A stretch of 8,364 nt of DNA from a bacterium (GTDB lineage: Bacteria > Zhuqueibacterota > Zhuqueibacteria > Residuimicrobiales > Krinioviventaceae): the NCBI GenBank assembly GCA_024278645.1, contig JAJRST010000486.1:1-8364 (forward strand), in the 5' to 3' direction. This document shows, in pieces, positions 1-7,330 of this stretch (position 1 is its first letter; each line of letters begins with the position of its first letter). Both the position numbers and the translations under genes were made by a program. The notes under the pieces are model-generated. The model saw only the letters and a program-made list of their open reading frames with translations, had not been told where the DNA came from and made no database searches.

Positions 1-1431
1 GCCAGCGCCGTGTCGCGGATGTTCCTGGGCAATGCGCCCAAGTTTCATTTCGGCGAGTTGCAGTTCGGGCCGGTGTCGCATTTGGGCTTTTATCTTTTGC
101 TCGGTCTGGGCGCCGGCGTGCTGTCGCTGCTTTTTATCAAGGCCAGCGAATTTAGCAGCGAGCAATTCAAAATACTGTACAAGCACATTCCGAAAAGCGT
201 CGGCATGGCCGCCGTCGGTTTGCTCATGGGGACGGCCATCTATTTTTTTCCCCATGTGGAGGGCGTCGGTTACACGACTCTTAACACGATTCTGGCTCAT
301 GGCGCGACGCCTTCCTGGGTGGCAATTCTGTTTGTATTGAAATTTGTTCTGGTGATTCTCATTCTCGGCTCCGGCGGCTTTGGCGGCATCTTTGCCCCGT
401 CCATTTTTTTGGGCGGCTGCTTTGGCTTTCTCTTCGCCACGGCGATGACGGCGTTCACCAACGTCCCCCTGGATCAGACGACCTTTACGCTCGTCGGCAT
501 GGGCGCCATGCTCGCCGGCATCAACTCCGTTCCCATCACCGCCATTTTGATTTTGTTTGAAATGACCGGCGATTACAACTTTATCCTGCCGCTCATGCTC
601 GGCGTCGTCGGCAGCCATGCGGTGTCGCATCTGCTGCTCAGCGGCTCGATCTACCAGCGCAAACTGCATCGATCGGGGTATGACAAAACGCCGGACATCG
701 AGTCCAGCGTGTTGCGGTCCACGCACGTGCGCCAGGTGGCGCGACGGGATATTTTTTCCGTGCCGGAGAGCACGCCGGTCGCCGAACTGGTGCGCCAGTT
801 TCTGCAGGAGAAACACGACGCCATTTACACGCTCGACGAAAAGGGCCATATCGTCGGCGTCATCACTGCCAGCGCGCTGCGACATCTGATCAGCGACTTT
901 CATACGCTGCGCGACGTCATCATCGCCCAGGATATTGCCGACCCGCAGGTGGCGCTCATCAGCGCCGACGCCACCCTGGAAGAGGCCATGCGCATCTTTG
1001 CACGCCGCCGTGTGGAAGAGCTGCCGGTCGTCGAGGATGGGGCGCCGCAGAAAATTTTCGGCACCTTGCACTACCAGGACCTGATGAGCGGCATCAATGA
1101 GGGCATGGTCAAGCACTCGATTCGCTCGAGCATGGCGAGCGACTTTAAAAGCCTGCAAAAAGATGAAATTCTCGAGGCGATGCCCGGGTTCAGCATCGCC
1201 GAAGTGATGCTGCCGGAAAAATTCATCGACAAAAAAATCGGCGACCTGCACCTGCGCAACAGGTACAAAATCGATGTTTTAATGATTGAACGGCGCAGCG
1301 CCGCTTTTGACGATGACGCGCCGCAACGGCTTTTCCCGGACAAAAATTTTGTCTTTCAGCGCGGCGACAAGTTGATCATTTACGGCCGCACGCTGGACGT
1401 GGTAAACTTTAAAAATATTTTTGACCATTAA
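1..1431 (+). CDS. ClC-family chloride channel/antiporter with CBS pair and RCK_C (TrkA_C) domain, 5' partial
   Basis: Inner-membrane protein moving Cl- (or another anion), passively or in exchange for protons. The reading frame is open from base 1, so the true start and the N-terminal half of the channel lie outside the window. Numbering residues from the GTG at base 10: hydrophobic ClC helices fill about 25-210, with the anion-path motif GSGGFGGIFAP at 120-130 (the family GxFxP loop), FEMTGDY at 183-189, and Tyr215 in SGSIYQ where ClC proteins carry the pore tyrosine. Two CBS domains follow (about 237-295 and 305-365), which usually bind adenine nucleotides. Residues about 390-470 match an RCK_C/TrkA_C fold (RGDKLIIYG near the end), a ligand-sensing module typical of K+ channels. 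The gating glutamate (GKEGP region) is not visible, so channel versus antiporter cannot be decided. The stop is 15 bases before the next gene, suggesting cotranscription. Confidence 0.93.
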   Translation, partial: ASAVSRMFLGNAPKFHFGELQFGPVSHLGFYLLLGLGAGVLSLLFIKASEFSSEQFKILYKHIPKSVGMAAVGLLMGTAIYFFPHVEGVGYTTLNTILAHGATPSWVAILFVLKFVLVILILGSGGFGGIFAPSIFLGGCFGFLFATAMTAFTNVPLDQTTFTLVGMGAMLAGINSVPITAILILFEMTGDYNFILPLMLGVVGSHAVSHLLLSGSIYQRKLHRSGYDKTPDIESSVLRSTHVRQVARRDIFSVPESTPVAELVRQFLQEKHDAIYTLDEKGHIVGVITASALRHLISDFHTLRDVIIAQDIADPQVALISADATLEEAMRIFARRRVEELPVVEDGAPQKIFGTLHYQDLMSGINEGMVKHSIRSSMASDFKSLQKDEILEAMPGFSIAEVMLPEKFIDKKIGDLHLRNRYKIDVLMIERRSAAFDDDAPQRLFPDKNFVFQRGDKLIIYGRTLDVVNFKNIFDH

Positions 1432-1446
1432 TTAAAGAGGTGTTTT

Positions 1447-2679
1447 GTGAGTCGATTATTTGCGTTATCCTTTATGCTTTTTAATGTTGCAACAACATAC
1501 GCCGATATTCTTTCCCAATGGCGGGGACCAAACCGGGACGGCGTTTATGCGGAAAAAAATCTGCTAAAAGAATGGCCGGAGGGCGGTCCTGAAATGCTAT
1601 GGTCTTTCGAGGGCCTGGGAAAGGGACACGGCGCCGCCGCCGTTGCCGGCGGCAAAATATACCTGACCGGCATGACGGACAGCCTGGGCGTTTTGTATGC
1701 CTTTGCATTGGACGGCAAACTTTTGTGGAAAAAAGTTTATGGCCCGGAATGGACCGGCAGCTATCCCGGCGCCCGCACAACGCCTACCATTGTTGACAAT
1801 CTCATCTATCTTGAGAGCGGGCGCGGCGTGGTCCATTGTTTCAAAACAGATACGGGGGAGCTGGTCTGGTCAAAGGACTTGCTGAAAGCCTTTGATGCAA
1901 AAAACATTCGATGGGGAATGGCCGAGTCCCTGCTCATCGACGGCGACCGCATCATTTGCACGCCGGGCGGCCCGGTGCATAATGTGGCGGCGTTAAATCG
2001 CTTTACCGGAGAAACAGTGTGGACAGCAAAGGGACATGGCGAGCCCGCCGCCTATTGCTCGCCCATCCTTGTCAACCATAACGGCGTCCGCATCATCGTC
2101 GCCATGACCGCCGGCTCGATCATCGGCGTGGATGCGGACAAGGGTAAAACCCTGTGGCGGGTGCAGCAGGATCAGGGCAATAAAATCCATGCAAACACGC
2201 CGCTCTATTTTGACGGCAAGATTTTGTGTTCCAGTTCCTCCGCCAGAACGGAGCATTACGGCCTGGTTCTGTTGTCTCTGTCAAAAGACGGCGGCGCGGT
2301 TGAAACGCTTTGGCGGAACCTGGAATACACCAATTTGATGGGCGGCGTGATCAAAAAAGGCGACTATCTCTATGGCGGCAAATATCGCCGCAAGGAATGG
2401 TACTGTATAAACCTGAACACCGGCGCCGTCCACTATGTACACAAGGGATTCGGCGCCGGCGCTATCGTTGAGGCGGACGGCCTTTTTTACTGCTACAGCG
2501 AATCGGGCGAACTGGCCCTTGTCGATGCCACCCCGGACGGCTTTCACATCATCAGTTCGTTCGAGGTTCCCCTGGGTACGGATCAACACTGGGCGCACCC
2601 GGTGATAAAGGACGGCAGACTCTATATCCGGCATGGGGACGCTTTGATGGTTTATGATATTTCGCAAAAGGAAAAATGA
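1447..2679 (+). CDS. Exported PQQ-like beta-propeller repeat protein (WRGPNRDG type)
   Basis: A 410-residue secreted or periplasmic propeller with no assignable reaction. The start is GTG, chosen because AAAGAGG (1434-1440) sits 6 bases upstream and the frame then opens with a short hydrophobic signal sequence, probably cleaved near TYA-D (residues 17-20). QWRGPNRDG (24-32) is the hallmark opening of many exported PQQ-like proteins in Planctomycetes, Verrucomicrobia and FCB bacteria. At least four blade motifs of the form 'A-D-x-x-x-G-x-x-x-W' follow: ALDGKLLWKK near 87-96, KTDTGELVWS near 133-142, RFTGETVW near 185-192 and DADKGKTLWR near 229-238. Similar propellers occur in BamB and in PQQ dehydrogenases, but I see no dehydrogenase active-site segment and the length is that of a plain propeller. 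A scaffold or ligand-binding role is the safest reading. Its TGA overlaps an ATG (2676) that could start the next gene, but a better start lies at 2712. Confidence 0.88.
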   Translation: MSRLFALSFMLFNVATTYADILSQWRGPNRDGVYAEKNLLKEWPEGGPEMLWSFEGLGKGHGAAAVAGGKIYLTGMTDSLGVLYAFALDGKLLWKKVYGPEWTGSYPGARTTPTIVDNLIYLESGRGVVHCFKTDTGELVWSKDLLKAFDAKNIRWGMAESLLIDGDRIICTPGGPVHNVAALNRFTGETVWTAKGHGEPAAYCSPILVNHNGVRIIVAMTAGSIIGVDADKGKTLWRVQQDQGNKIHANTPLYFDGKILCSSSSARTEHYGLVLLSLSKDGGAVETLWRNLEYTNLMGGVIKKGDYLYGGKYRRKEWYCINLNTGAVHYVHKGFGAGAIVEADGLFYCYSESGELALVDATPDGFHIISSFEVPLGTDQHWAHPVIKDGRLYIRHGDALMVYDISQKEK

Positions 2680-2700
2680 AAACACACCGGATAAAAAGGA

Positions 2701-2706
2701 AAGGAG
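2701..2706 (+). promoter_or_regulatory. Ribosome binding site fixing the TIM-barrel gene start
   Basis: AAGGAG lies 5 bases before the ATG at 2712. It favours that start over the in-frame ATG at 2676, which would add a 12-residue basic extension in front of the Tat/lipoprotein signal and has a poorer ribosome site. Confidence 0.6.
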
Positions 2707-2711
2707 CAGCA

Positions 2712-3620
2712 ATGAACAGACGCATTTTTTTACAGAAAAGCGCAGCCGGAGTTATAGGCCTGAGCGTTCTCAGCTCATGCAGCCGGTCGCAAGGACCGTT
2801 ATTCAACATTTCCCTGGCCGAATGGTCGCTGCATCGCGCTCTTTTTGCCGGGGAAGTCGAGCACCTCGATTTCCCCAAGATCGCCAAAGAGAACTTTGAC
2901 ATCACCGGCGTCGAGTATGTGAACCAATTCTTCATGGACAAGGCGGAGGATAAAAACTATCTCGGCGAGATGAAGAAACGCTGCTCCGACCTGGGCGTCA
3001 ACAGTTTGTTGATCATGTGCGACAAAGAAGGTCGGCTCGGCGATCCCGACAAATCGGCGCAACGGCAGGCCGTGCAAAATCACTACAAATGGGTGCGGGC
3101 GGCGCAGTTCCTCGGATGTCACTCCATTCGCGTAAACGCCTACAGCGAAGGCTCTTATGAGGAGCAGCAGAAGCTGGTCGCCGACGGCCTGCGTCAATTG
3201 TGCGAATTTGCCGACGGCTACGGCGTCAATGTGCTCGTGGAAAATCACGGCGGATTGAGTTCCAACGGCCAATGGCTGAGCGGCGTCATGAAAATGGTCG
3301 ATCATCCTCGCGTCGGCACGCTGCCGGATTTCGGCAATTTTCAACTGAGCAAAGACGAGTGGTACGACCGCTACCGGGGCGTACGTGAGCTTATGCCCTG
3401 GGCCAAAGCGGTGAGCGCCAAGGCCTCGGAATTTGACGGCGACGGCGAAGAAATCCGCACCGATTACCTGCGCATGATGCGCATCGTCCTGCAGGCAGGC
3501 TACCGCGGTTATGTGGGCATTGAATACAGCGGCCCGCAGCTTTCCGAGATGGAAGGCATTGCAGCGACGAAAAAGCTGCTGCTGCGCGTGCGGGAACAGT
3601 TGACCGAAGAGTTTTCCTAA
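2712..3620 (+). CDS. Tat-exported lipoprotein, sugar phosphate isomerase/epimerase-like TIM barrel
   Basis: 302 residues of the xylose-isomerase-like TIM-barrel superfamily (AP endonuclease 2 fold), whose members isomerise or epimerise sugars or inositols with a divalent metal. The N-terminus holds a twin-arginine motif NRRIFLQKS (2-10) and then a lipobox LSSC with Cys23, so it is predicted to be a folded, lipid-anchored envelope protein. Family motifs include VLVENHGG (174-181, Glu177), LPDFGNF (204-210, Asp206) and GYVGIEYSG (266-274, Glu271), fitting three of the four usual metal ligands. The strand that normally supplies the histidine ligand reads AVSAKASEFD (233-242) with no His, so Ser235 or a neighbour stands in its place. 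This may be a subfamily trait or mean altered metal binding. The substrate is unknown. It lies 32 bases after the propeller gene and is probably cotranscribed with it. Confidence 0.87.
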   Translation: MNRRIFLQKSAAGVIGLSVLSSCSRSQGPLFNISLAEWSLHRALFAGEVEHLDFPKIAKENFDITGVEYVNQFFMDKAEDKNYLGEMKKRCSDLGVNSLLIMCDKEGRLGDPDKSAQRQAVQNHYKWVRAAQFLGCHSIRVNAYSEGSYEEQQKLVADGLRQLCEFADGYGVNVLVENHGGLSSNGQWLSGVMKMVDHPRVGTLPDFGNFQLSKDEWYDRYRGVRELMPWAKAVSAKASEFDGDGEEIRTDYLRMMRIVLQAGYRGYVGIEYSGPQLSEMEGIAATKKLLLRVREQLTEEFS

Positions 3621-3781
3621 AGGAACGGCTGAAAAGGGCGATCAACGTTAATGACAAATGACGGCTCTATTGGCAACGCCCAACGGCTCGATTTGATGAT
3701 GCCGGTTTTATAGTCTCGGCGCATTCCTGCTCCGAGCGCACCGGGCCACGCATTTCCGACGCTATCCGTTATATGGTCTTT
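3621..3781. other. Intergenic gap between convergent genes
   Basis: The TIM-barrel gene and the PIG-L gene converge on these 161 bases. I looked for a bidirectional terminator. The best stem is CTCGG/CCGAG at about 3715-3737 (5 bp, 12-base loop), with no T tract on either strand. The heptamer ACGGCTC occurs twice (near 3662 and 3683). I see no convincing gene, terminator or mobile-element end. Confidence 0.5.
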
Positions 3782-4690
3782 TTATTCTACCAGAAACATA
3801 GAGAGCAATTCTTCCTGCGACGCCTGGCGACCGTACTCGCACAATTCAAAGGCCTCGGCGGTTTTTATTTGCCTGCCGTCGTCCTCGCCGTAAATCTCGA
3901 TCAATCTGTCGCGGTGCTTGTCGGCAATACGTTCGTTGCGTGCAAAGATGCGTGCACGAACCTTTTGAAAACGTTCCTCGCGCGCCGGGCCCTCCTTGGG
4001 GACGGGTATGATTTTTTCAAAAGCGCCGGTGGCCCATGTGCTTTCAATTTGCGATTCGAGCTTCCAGATGGCTTTTGCTTTCTGCTCGAACACATCGTCA
4101 ATGGCGACCACTACATCCGGTTCAAAGGGATTCGGCTTTTGAAAATTATCCGACAAGAATAAAAAGACCGGGTTCTTTTTTAGATAGGGCGTGGTGGGCA
4201 AATAATTCGCCACAGTGACCATAAAGGCCGCATCCTGCATGAGCACGCCGGTGTAACGATGATCCGGGTGATAATCGTTCGGGCGGTGTCCCATGACAAT
4301 GTCCGCCTTCCATTCACGGATGAGCCGCACAAAGGTGAGACGATTCTCCAAAGTGGGCATCAACTCGCCGTCATGGATGTCGAGCACCTCGGTTTCGATG
4401 CCCAGCACTTTGGCCGCTTCCTTTACTTCGGCCTGGCGACGTCTCGCCAACGGGCCGCCGGCCATGACGGCGTTACCGATGTCGCCGTTGGTCGTGGATA
4501 CGAATTTCACATGATGACCTTGCGCCGCCCACCGGGCCGCCATGCCGCCGGCTTTTAGTTCACAATCATCCGGGTGCGCGCCAAAGACGATGATGCGCAG
4601 CTTGCCGTCGTCCTGAGCGGACAGAAGCGAGAATAATACAAGAACAAATGAAATGAAAATGACAAGCACTCTGGTTTTGTTGCTGTTCAT
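3782..4690 (-). CDS. Exported PIG-L/LmbE-family zinc-dependent N-deacetylase
   Basis: 302 residues. Members of this family hydrolyse N-acetyl groups from amino sugars or related conjugates (GlcNAc-PI, MshB, BshB, LmbE-like proteins). The motif AHPDD (38-42) gives zinc ligands His39 and Asp42 and the probable general base Asp41. HRPNDYHPDH (135-144) gives His144, the third zinc ligand of the family. A hydrophobic signal sequence occupies about 6-25 (ending LLSA before QDDGK), so the enzyme should act outside the cytoplasm, unlike MshB and BshB. The start at 4690 is preferred because GGAGG (4696-4700) lies 5 bases away; an upstream in-frame ATG at 4750 would overlap the preceding gene and bury the signal peptide. 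It lies 56 bases downstream of the second acetyltransferase paralogue on the same strand. The natural substrate cannot be read from the sequence. Confidence 0.92.
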   Translation of the reverse strand: MNSNKTRVLVIFISFVLVLFSLLSAQDDGKLRIIVFGAHPDDCELKAGGMAARWAAQGHHVKFVSTTNGDIGNAVMAGGPLARRRQAEVKEAAKVLGIETEVLDIHDGELMPTLENRLTFVRLIREWKADIVMGHRPNDYHPDHRYTGVLMQDAAFMVTVANYLPTTPYLKKNPVFLFLSDNFQKPNPFEPDVVVAIDDVFEQKAKAIWKLESQIESTWATGAFEKIIPVPKEGPAREERFQKVRARIFARNERIADKHRDRLIEIYGEDDGRQIKTAEAFELCEYGRQASQEELLSMFLVE

Positions 4691-4695
4691 GATGG

Positions 4696-4700
4696 CCTCC
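4696..4700 (-). promoter_or_regulatory. Ribosome binding site for the PIG-L deacetylase
   Basis: GGAGG on the minus strand, 5 bases before the ATG at 4690. It decides the start in favour of the form that begins directly with a signal peptide. Confidence 0.65.
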
Positions 4701-4746
4701 GTTTGGAATTGTATAATACGATATGCTTTTACCCGACGCACTTTTC

Positions 4747-5886
4747 TCAAATCCTGATAAATATCTTACGCTTGAACAAAAAGCGCACAACCAATAACGA
4801 CAATGCCAATGAAACCGTTGTCAGCAACAGGTAGCCCACTTTGTCTCCCAACATCGTCTGCAGCTCGCCGCCGACAAAGCGCCGCGCCAGGGCGTTGAAA
4901 TCGACGATGTTTCTGGCCATGTAAATGGTGATCGGGTTCATGCCGATCCACACCAGCGGCACAGCCCACTTCTTAATCTTCCACACATCCAGCACCAGGT
5001 AAAAAACGCCGAGCAAAACAAAGCTATAGCCGCCGGCGACGAGCACGTAAGAGGAAGTCCAGATTCTCTTGATGATCGGAAACTGCAAGCCCCACAAATA
5101 GCCGGCGATGACCAGTGCAACGCCGCCGCCGATGAAATAGTAGACCTTTTTCATTTCGCCAATGGACTTGTTGAGCAGAATTTGCGAGGCAAAGATGCCG
5201 AGCAGGGCGCTGGCCACGGCCGGAAAAGTGGAGAGAATGCCCTGGTTCTCCCACGTGCCGTGTATTTTGCGCAGCGGCAAATAGCGAGCGTCGATCCAGT
5301 TGGTCCAGTTTTCGCCCATGGCAAACGATGTGCGGCCCAACCCGGGGACGGGAATGAATGAGAGCCACGCCCAGTAGCCGAGCAGCAGCAAGGCAAAGGC
5401 GACGACCAGCCCGCGCGTGCGAAAATGAATGAACAACATGCCGGCGAAAAAGTAACACAGTGCCAGCCGCTGCAACACGCCGCCGAGACGGATGTCGTGA
5501 AAGCCGTTTTTCATGCCGCCGTAATAAAAGAGTCCCAACAAGAACAGCAACAGCGTGCGGCGGATCAGCCGATTATAGGCGGCTTTTTTTCCTGCCGTCG
5601 CCATAATTTTTTTTAACGAAAAAACCACGGACATGCCGATGATAAAGACAAAGAGCGGAAAAATGAGATCGTAAAAATAAAAACCTTCCCATTCGGCGTG
5701 CTCCAGTTGCGGCAGAAAAATTTGCTCGACCCTGCCGCCGAACAGTTTTAAAACAGCGGCAAAAAATCCGGCGCCGCCGACAATCCAGAACATGTCAAAG
5801 CCGCGCAATACATCCACGGAAACGATCCGATCCTTGACCGGTTCGATGCTTTTTGTTTCCTGTTTTGCTTCTTTTTTTTCTTCCAT
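4747..5886 (-). CDS. HGSNAT/NagX-like transmembrane acetyltransferase (DUF5009, COG4299), paralogue 2
   Basis: 379 residues, an integral inner-membrane protein with about ten hydrophobic segments. Relatives are human heparan-alpha-glucosaminide N-acetyltransferase and bacterial NagX, which is linked to GlcNAc use. They carry the family opening SVDVLRGFDMFW (here 23-34) and a loop with a histidine thought to accept the acetyl group, here LEHAEWEG with His63, followed by DLIFPLFVFIIG (73-84). IWIGMNP-type and ARRFVGGELQT motifs near the C-terminus are shared with its neighbour. The start at 5886 is chosen because AGGAGA (5891-5896) sits just upstream. The frame runs open to an ATG at 5994, but that extension translates the hairpin DNA and has no counterpart in the paralogue. 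Aligned with the gene at 6023-7153 it is gapless and about 72% identical over 366 residues (hand count). The last residues are basic (FKRKIFIRI). The substrate is inferred to be an envelope amino sugar. Confidence 0.9.
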   Translation of the reverse strand: MEEKKEAKQETKSIEPVKDRIVSVDVLRGFDMFWIVGGAGFFAAVLKLFGGRVEQIFLPQLEHAEWEGFYFYDLIFPLFVFIIGMSVVFSLKKIMATAGKKAAYNRLIRRTLLLFLLGLFYYGGMKNGFHDIRLGGVLQRLALCYFFAGMLFIHFRTRGLVVAFALLLLGYWAWLSFIPVPGLGRTSFAMGENWTNWIDARYLPLRKIHGTWENQGILSTFPAVASALLGIFASQILLNKSIGEMKKVYYFIGGGVALVIAGYLWGLQFPIIKRIWTSSYVLVAGGYSFVLLGVFYLVLDVWKIKKWAVPLVWIGMNPITIYMARNIVDFNALARRFVGGELQTMLGDKVGYLLLTTVSLALSLLVVRFLFKRKIFIRI

Positions 5887-5910
5887 GCCGTCTCCTGAAT
5901 TTATGTAATT

Positions 5911-5945
5911 AAAACCCCGGATGTCCGCCGAACGGCGGACTCCGG
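5911..5945 (-). terminator. GC-rich hairpin with short T tract between the two acetyltransferase genes
   Basis: GTCCGCCG (5923-5930) and CGGCGGAC (5933-5940) are perfect inverted arms around AA. The stem extends with CCGGA (5917-5921) and TCCGG (5941-5945) past one bulged base, for about 12-13 pairs. Read on the minus strand the stem is followed by GG and TTTT (plus-strand A's at 5911-5914), so it resembles an intrinsic terminator or attenuator. The T tract is short, so readthrough is likely. It lies 78 bases after the upstream paralogue's stop and just ahead of the next gene's ribosome site. It could instead be a copy of a dispersed palindromic repeat. Confidence 0.45.
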
Positions 5946-5978
5946 CTGTTTGGTGCATTTTGATTTTGAAGCGTTTAC

Positions 5979-5991
5979 GACGCCCGGCGTC
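5979..5991. repeat. Small perfect inverted repeat downstream of paralogue 1
   Basis: GACGC CCG GCGTC forms a 5-bp stem with a 3-base loop, 32 bases beyond the stop at 6023. There is no T tract next to it. It may be a transcript-end or processing structure, or chance in GC-rich DNA. Confidence 0.25.
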
Positions 5992-6022
5992 CAACGGGCA
6001 ACCTCGCGTACTTTCGACATCT

Positions 6023-7153
6023 CTACAGGCGCAAGAAAATTTTTCTCTTGAATAGAAAGCGCACCAACGCCAGCGTCAACCCCAATGAAACCGATGTCAA
6101 CAGCAGATAGCCGATCTTTTCGCCAAACAGAGTTTGCAGCTCGCCGCCGACGAAACGTCGAGCCAGGTCGTTAAAATTGATGAAGTTTCTGGCCAAATAA
6201 ATAGTGATCGGGTTCATGCCGATCCACACAAACACGACGGCCCATTTCTGTATCTTCCATACATCCAAAATCAAATAAAAGAGACCAAGTAGGGCCAGGC
6301 TGTAGCCGCCGGCGACAAGCACATAAGAGGATGTCCAGATTTTTTTGATGACCGGGAACTGCAATCCCCACAAGTGGCCGATAACGACGAGGGCGACGCC
6401 GCCGCCGATGAGGAGATACACTTTTTTCATTACCGACACCGACTTTTCCCGCAAAAGCAGCGAGGCGAACAATCCGAGTAAACAACTGCCGATCGCCGGA
6501 ATGGTGCTCAACAACCCTTCCGGGTCCCAATCGCCGTTCCATTTGCGCAGCGGCAGAAAATGTTGATCCACCCAGTTGGCCCAGTTTTGTCCTTCGGCGA
6601 ATGAGACGTGACCGACGCCGGGAACGGGAACGAACGAGAGCAGCGCCCAGTAACCGAGAAGAACGGCGAAAAAAGCGACGATCAGCCCGCGCAAGCGAAA
6701 ATGAATGAACAATATGCCGGTGAAGAAATAGGTCAACGCCAGACGCTGCAGCACGCCCATCAAGCGGATATTTTGCAAGCCGCCGGCGATGCCGTGGTAG
6801 TAGATGATGCCGAGGAGGTAGAGCAGGATGTAACGGCGAATCAGACGTTTGTAGGCCGCTCTTTTCCCTTGCGTATTTATCAATTTTTGCAATGAAAAAA
6901 CAACGGACATGCCGACGATAAAAACAAACAGGGGGAAAATGAGGTCGTAAAAATGAAAGCCCTCCCACTCGGCGTGTTCAAGCTGGGCGACAAAGACCTG
7001 CTCCAGTCTGCCGCCGAATAGCTTGAAAATGGCGATAAATAATCCGGCGCCGCCGGTGATCCAGAACATGTCGAAACCGCGCAGCACATCCACGGAGACC
7101 AGTCGACCTTTTACCGGTTCGATGCCTTGCTTTTCTTCATCAGGTTCATCCAT
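6023..7153 (-). CDS. HGSNAT/NagX-like transmembrane acetyltransferase (DUF5009, COG4299), paralogue 1
   Basis: 376 residues; the first gene of the minus-strand cluster. Hydrophobic segments lie at roughly 28-46, 69-88, 108-120, 132-151, 157-176, 213-234, 245-263, 275-297, 305-320 and 347-367. The family signature VDVLRGFDMFW is at 21-31, and the loop histidine equivalent to the HGSNAT active-site His is His60 in LEHAEWEG (58-65), followed by DLIFPLFVFIVG (70-81). In characterised HGSNAT, acetyl from cytosolic acetyl-CoA is passed to glucosamine on the far side of the membrane; the same topology is plausible here. GGAAAGGA (7161-7168) precedes the ATG by 7 bases. The N-terminus is short and acidic (MDEPDEEKQG), and divergence from paralogue 2 is concentrated there and in loop regions near 91-130 and 181-240. 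No frameshift or missing motif is seen, so both copies look functional. Confidence 0.92.
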   Translation of the reverse strand: MDEPDEEKQGIEPVKGRLVSVDVLRGFDMFWITGGAGLFIAIFKLFGGRLEQVFVAQLEHAEWEGFHFYDLIFPLFVFIVGMSVVFSLQKLINTQGKRAAYKRLIRRYILLYLLGIIYYHGIAGGLQNIRLMGVLQRLALTYFFTGILFIHFRLRGLIVAFFAVLLGYWALLSFVPVPGVGHVSFAEGQNWANWVDQHFLPLRKWNGDWDPEGLLSTIPAIGSCLLGLFASLLLREKSVSVMKKVYLLIGGGVALVVIGHLWGLQFPVIKKIWTSSYVLVAGGYSLALLGLFYLILDVWKIQKWAVVFVWIGMNPITIYLARNFINFNDLARRFVGGELQTLFGEKIGYLLLTSVSLGLTLALVRFLFKRKIFLRL

Positions 7154-7330
7154 TTCATCATCCTTTCCGCTTTGGTTATATAATTTTCAGCCTGATTTTT
7201 TGGCGCCTTGAGGTGTTGGAAAACATCGGACTCTTTATTTCATTGTTTCTTCGAGCATTCGAGTCGTTTATATGAATAATCCAGGATAGCTGGACGAAAA
7301 GAATTAACTTTTGCGGGGAGACATGTTGCT

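Noticed and set aside
2799..3344. 181-codon minus-strand frame opposite the TIM-barrel gene
   Set aside because: Antisense to a gene with a Tat signal, lipobox and conserved metal-site motifs; no independent support.
3715..3737. CTCGG/CCGAG stem as a terminator for the convergent genes
   Set aside because: Only 5 pairs with a 12-base loop and no T tract on either strand.
3773..4162. 129-codon plus-strand frame opposite the PIG-L gene
   Set aside because: It lies antisense to a gene with clear catalytic motifs and has no family resemblance; it results from the codon bias of the true gene.
5887..5994. 36-residue N-terminal extension of acetyltransferase paralogue 2
   Set aside because: It reads through the hairpin, has no equivalent in paralogue 1, and the internal ATG at 5886 has a good ribosome site.
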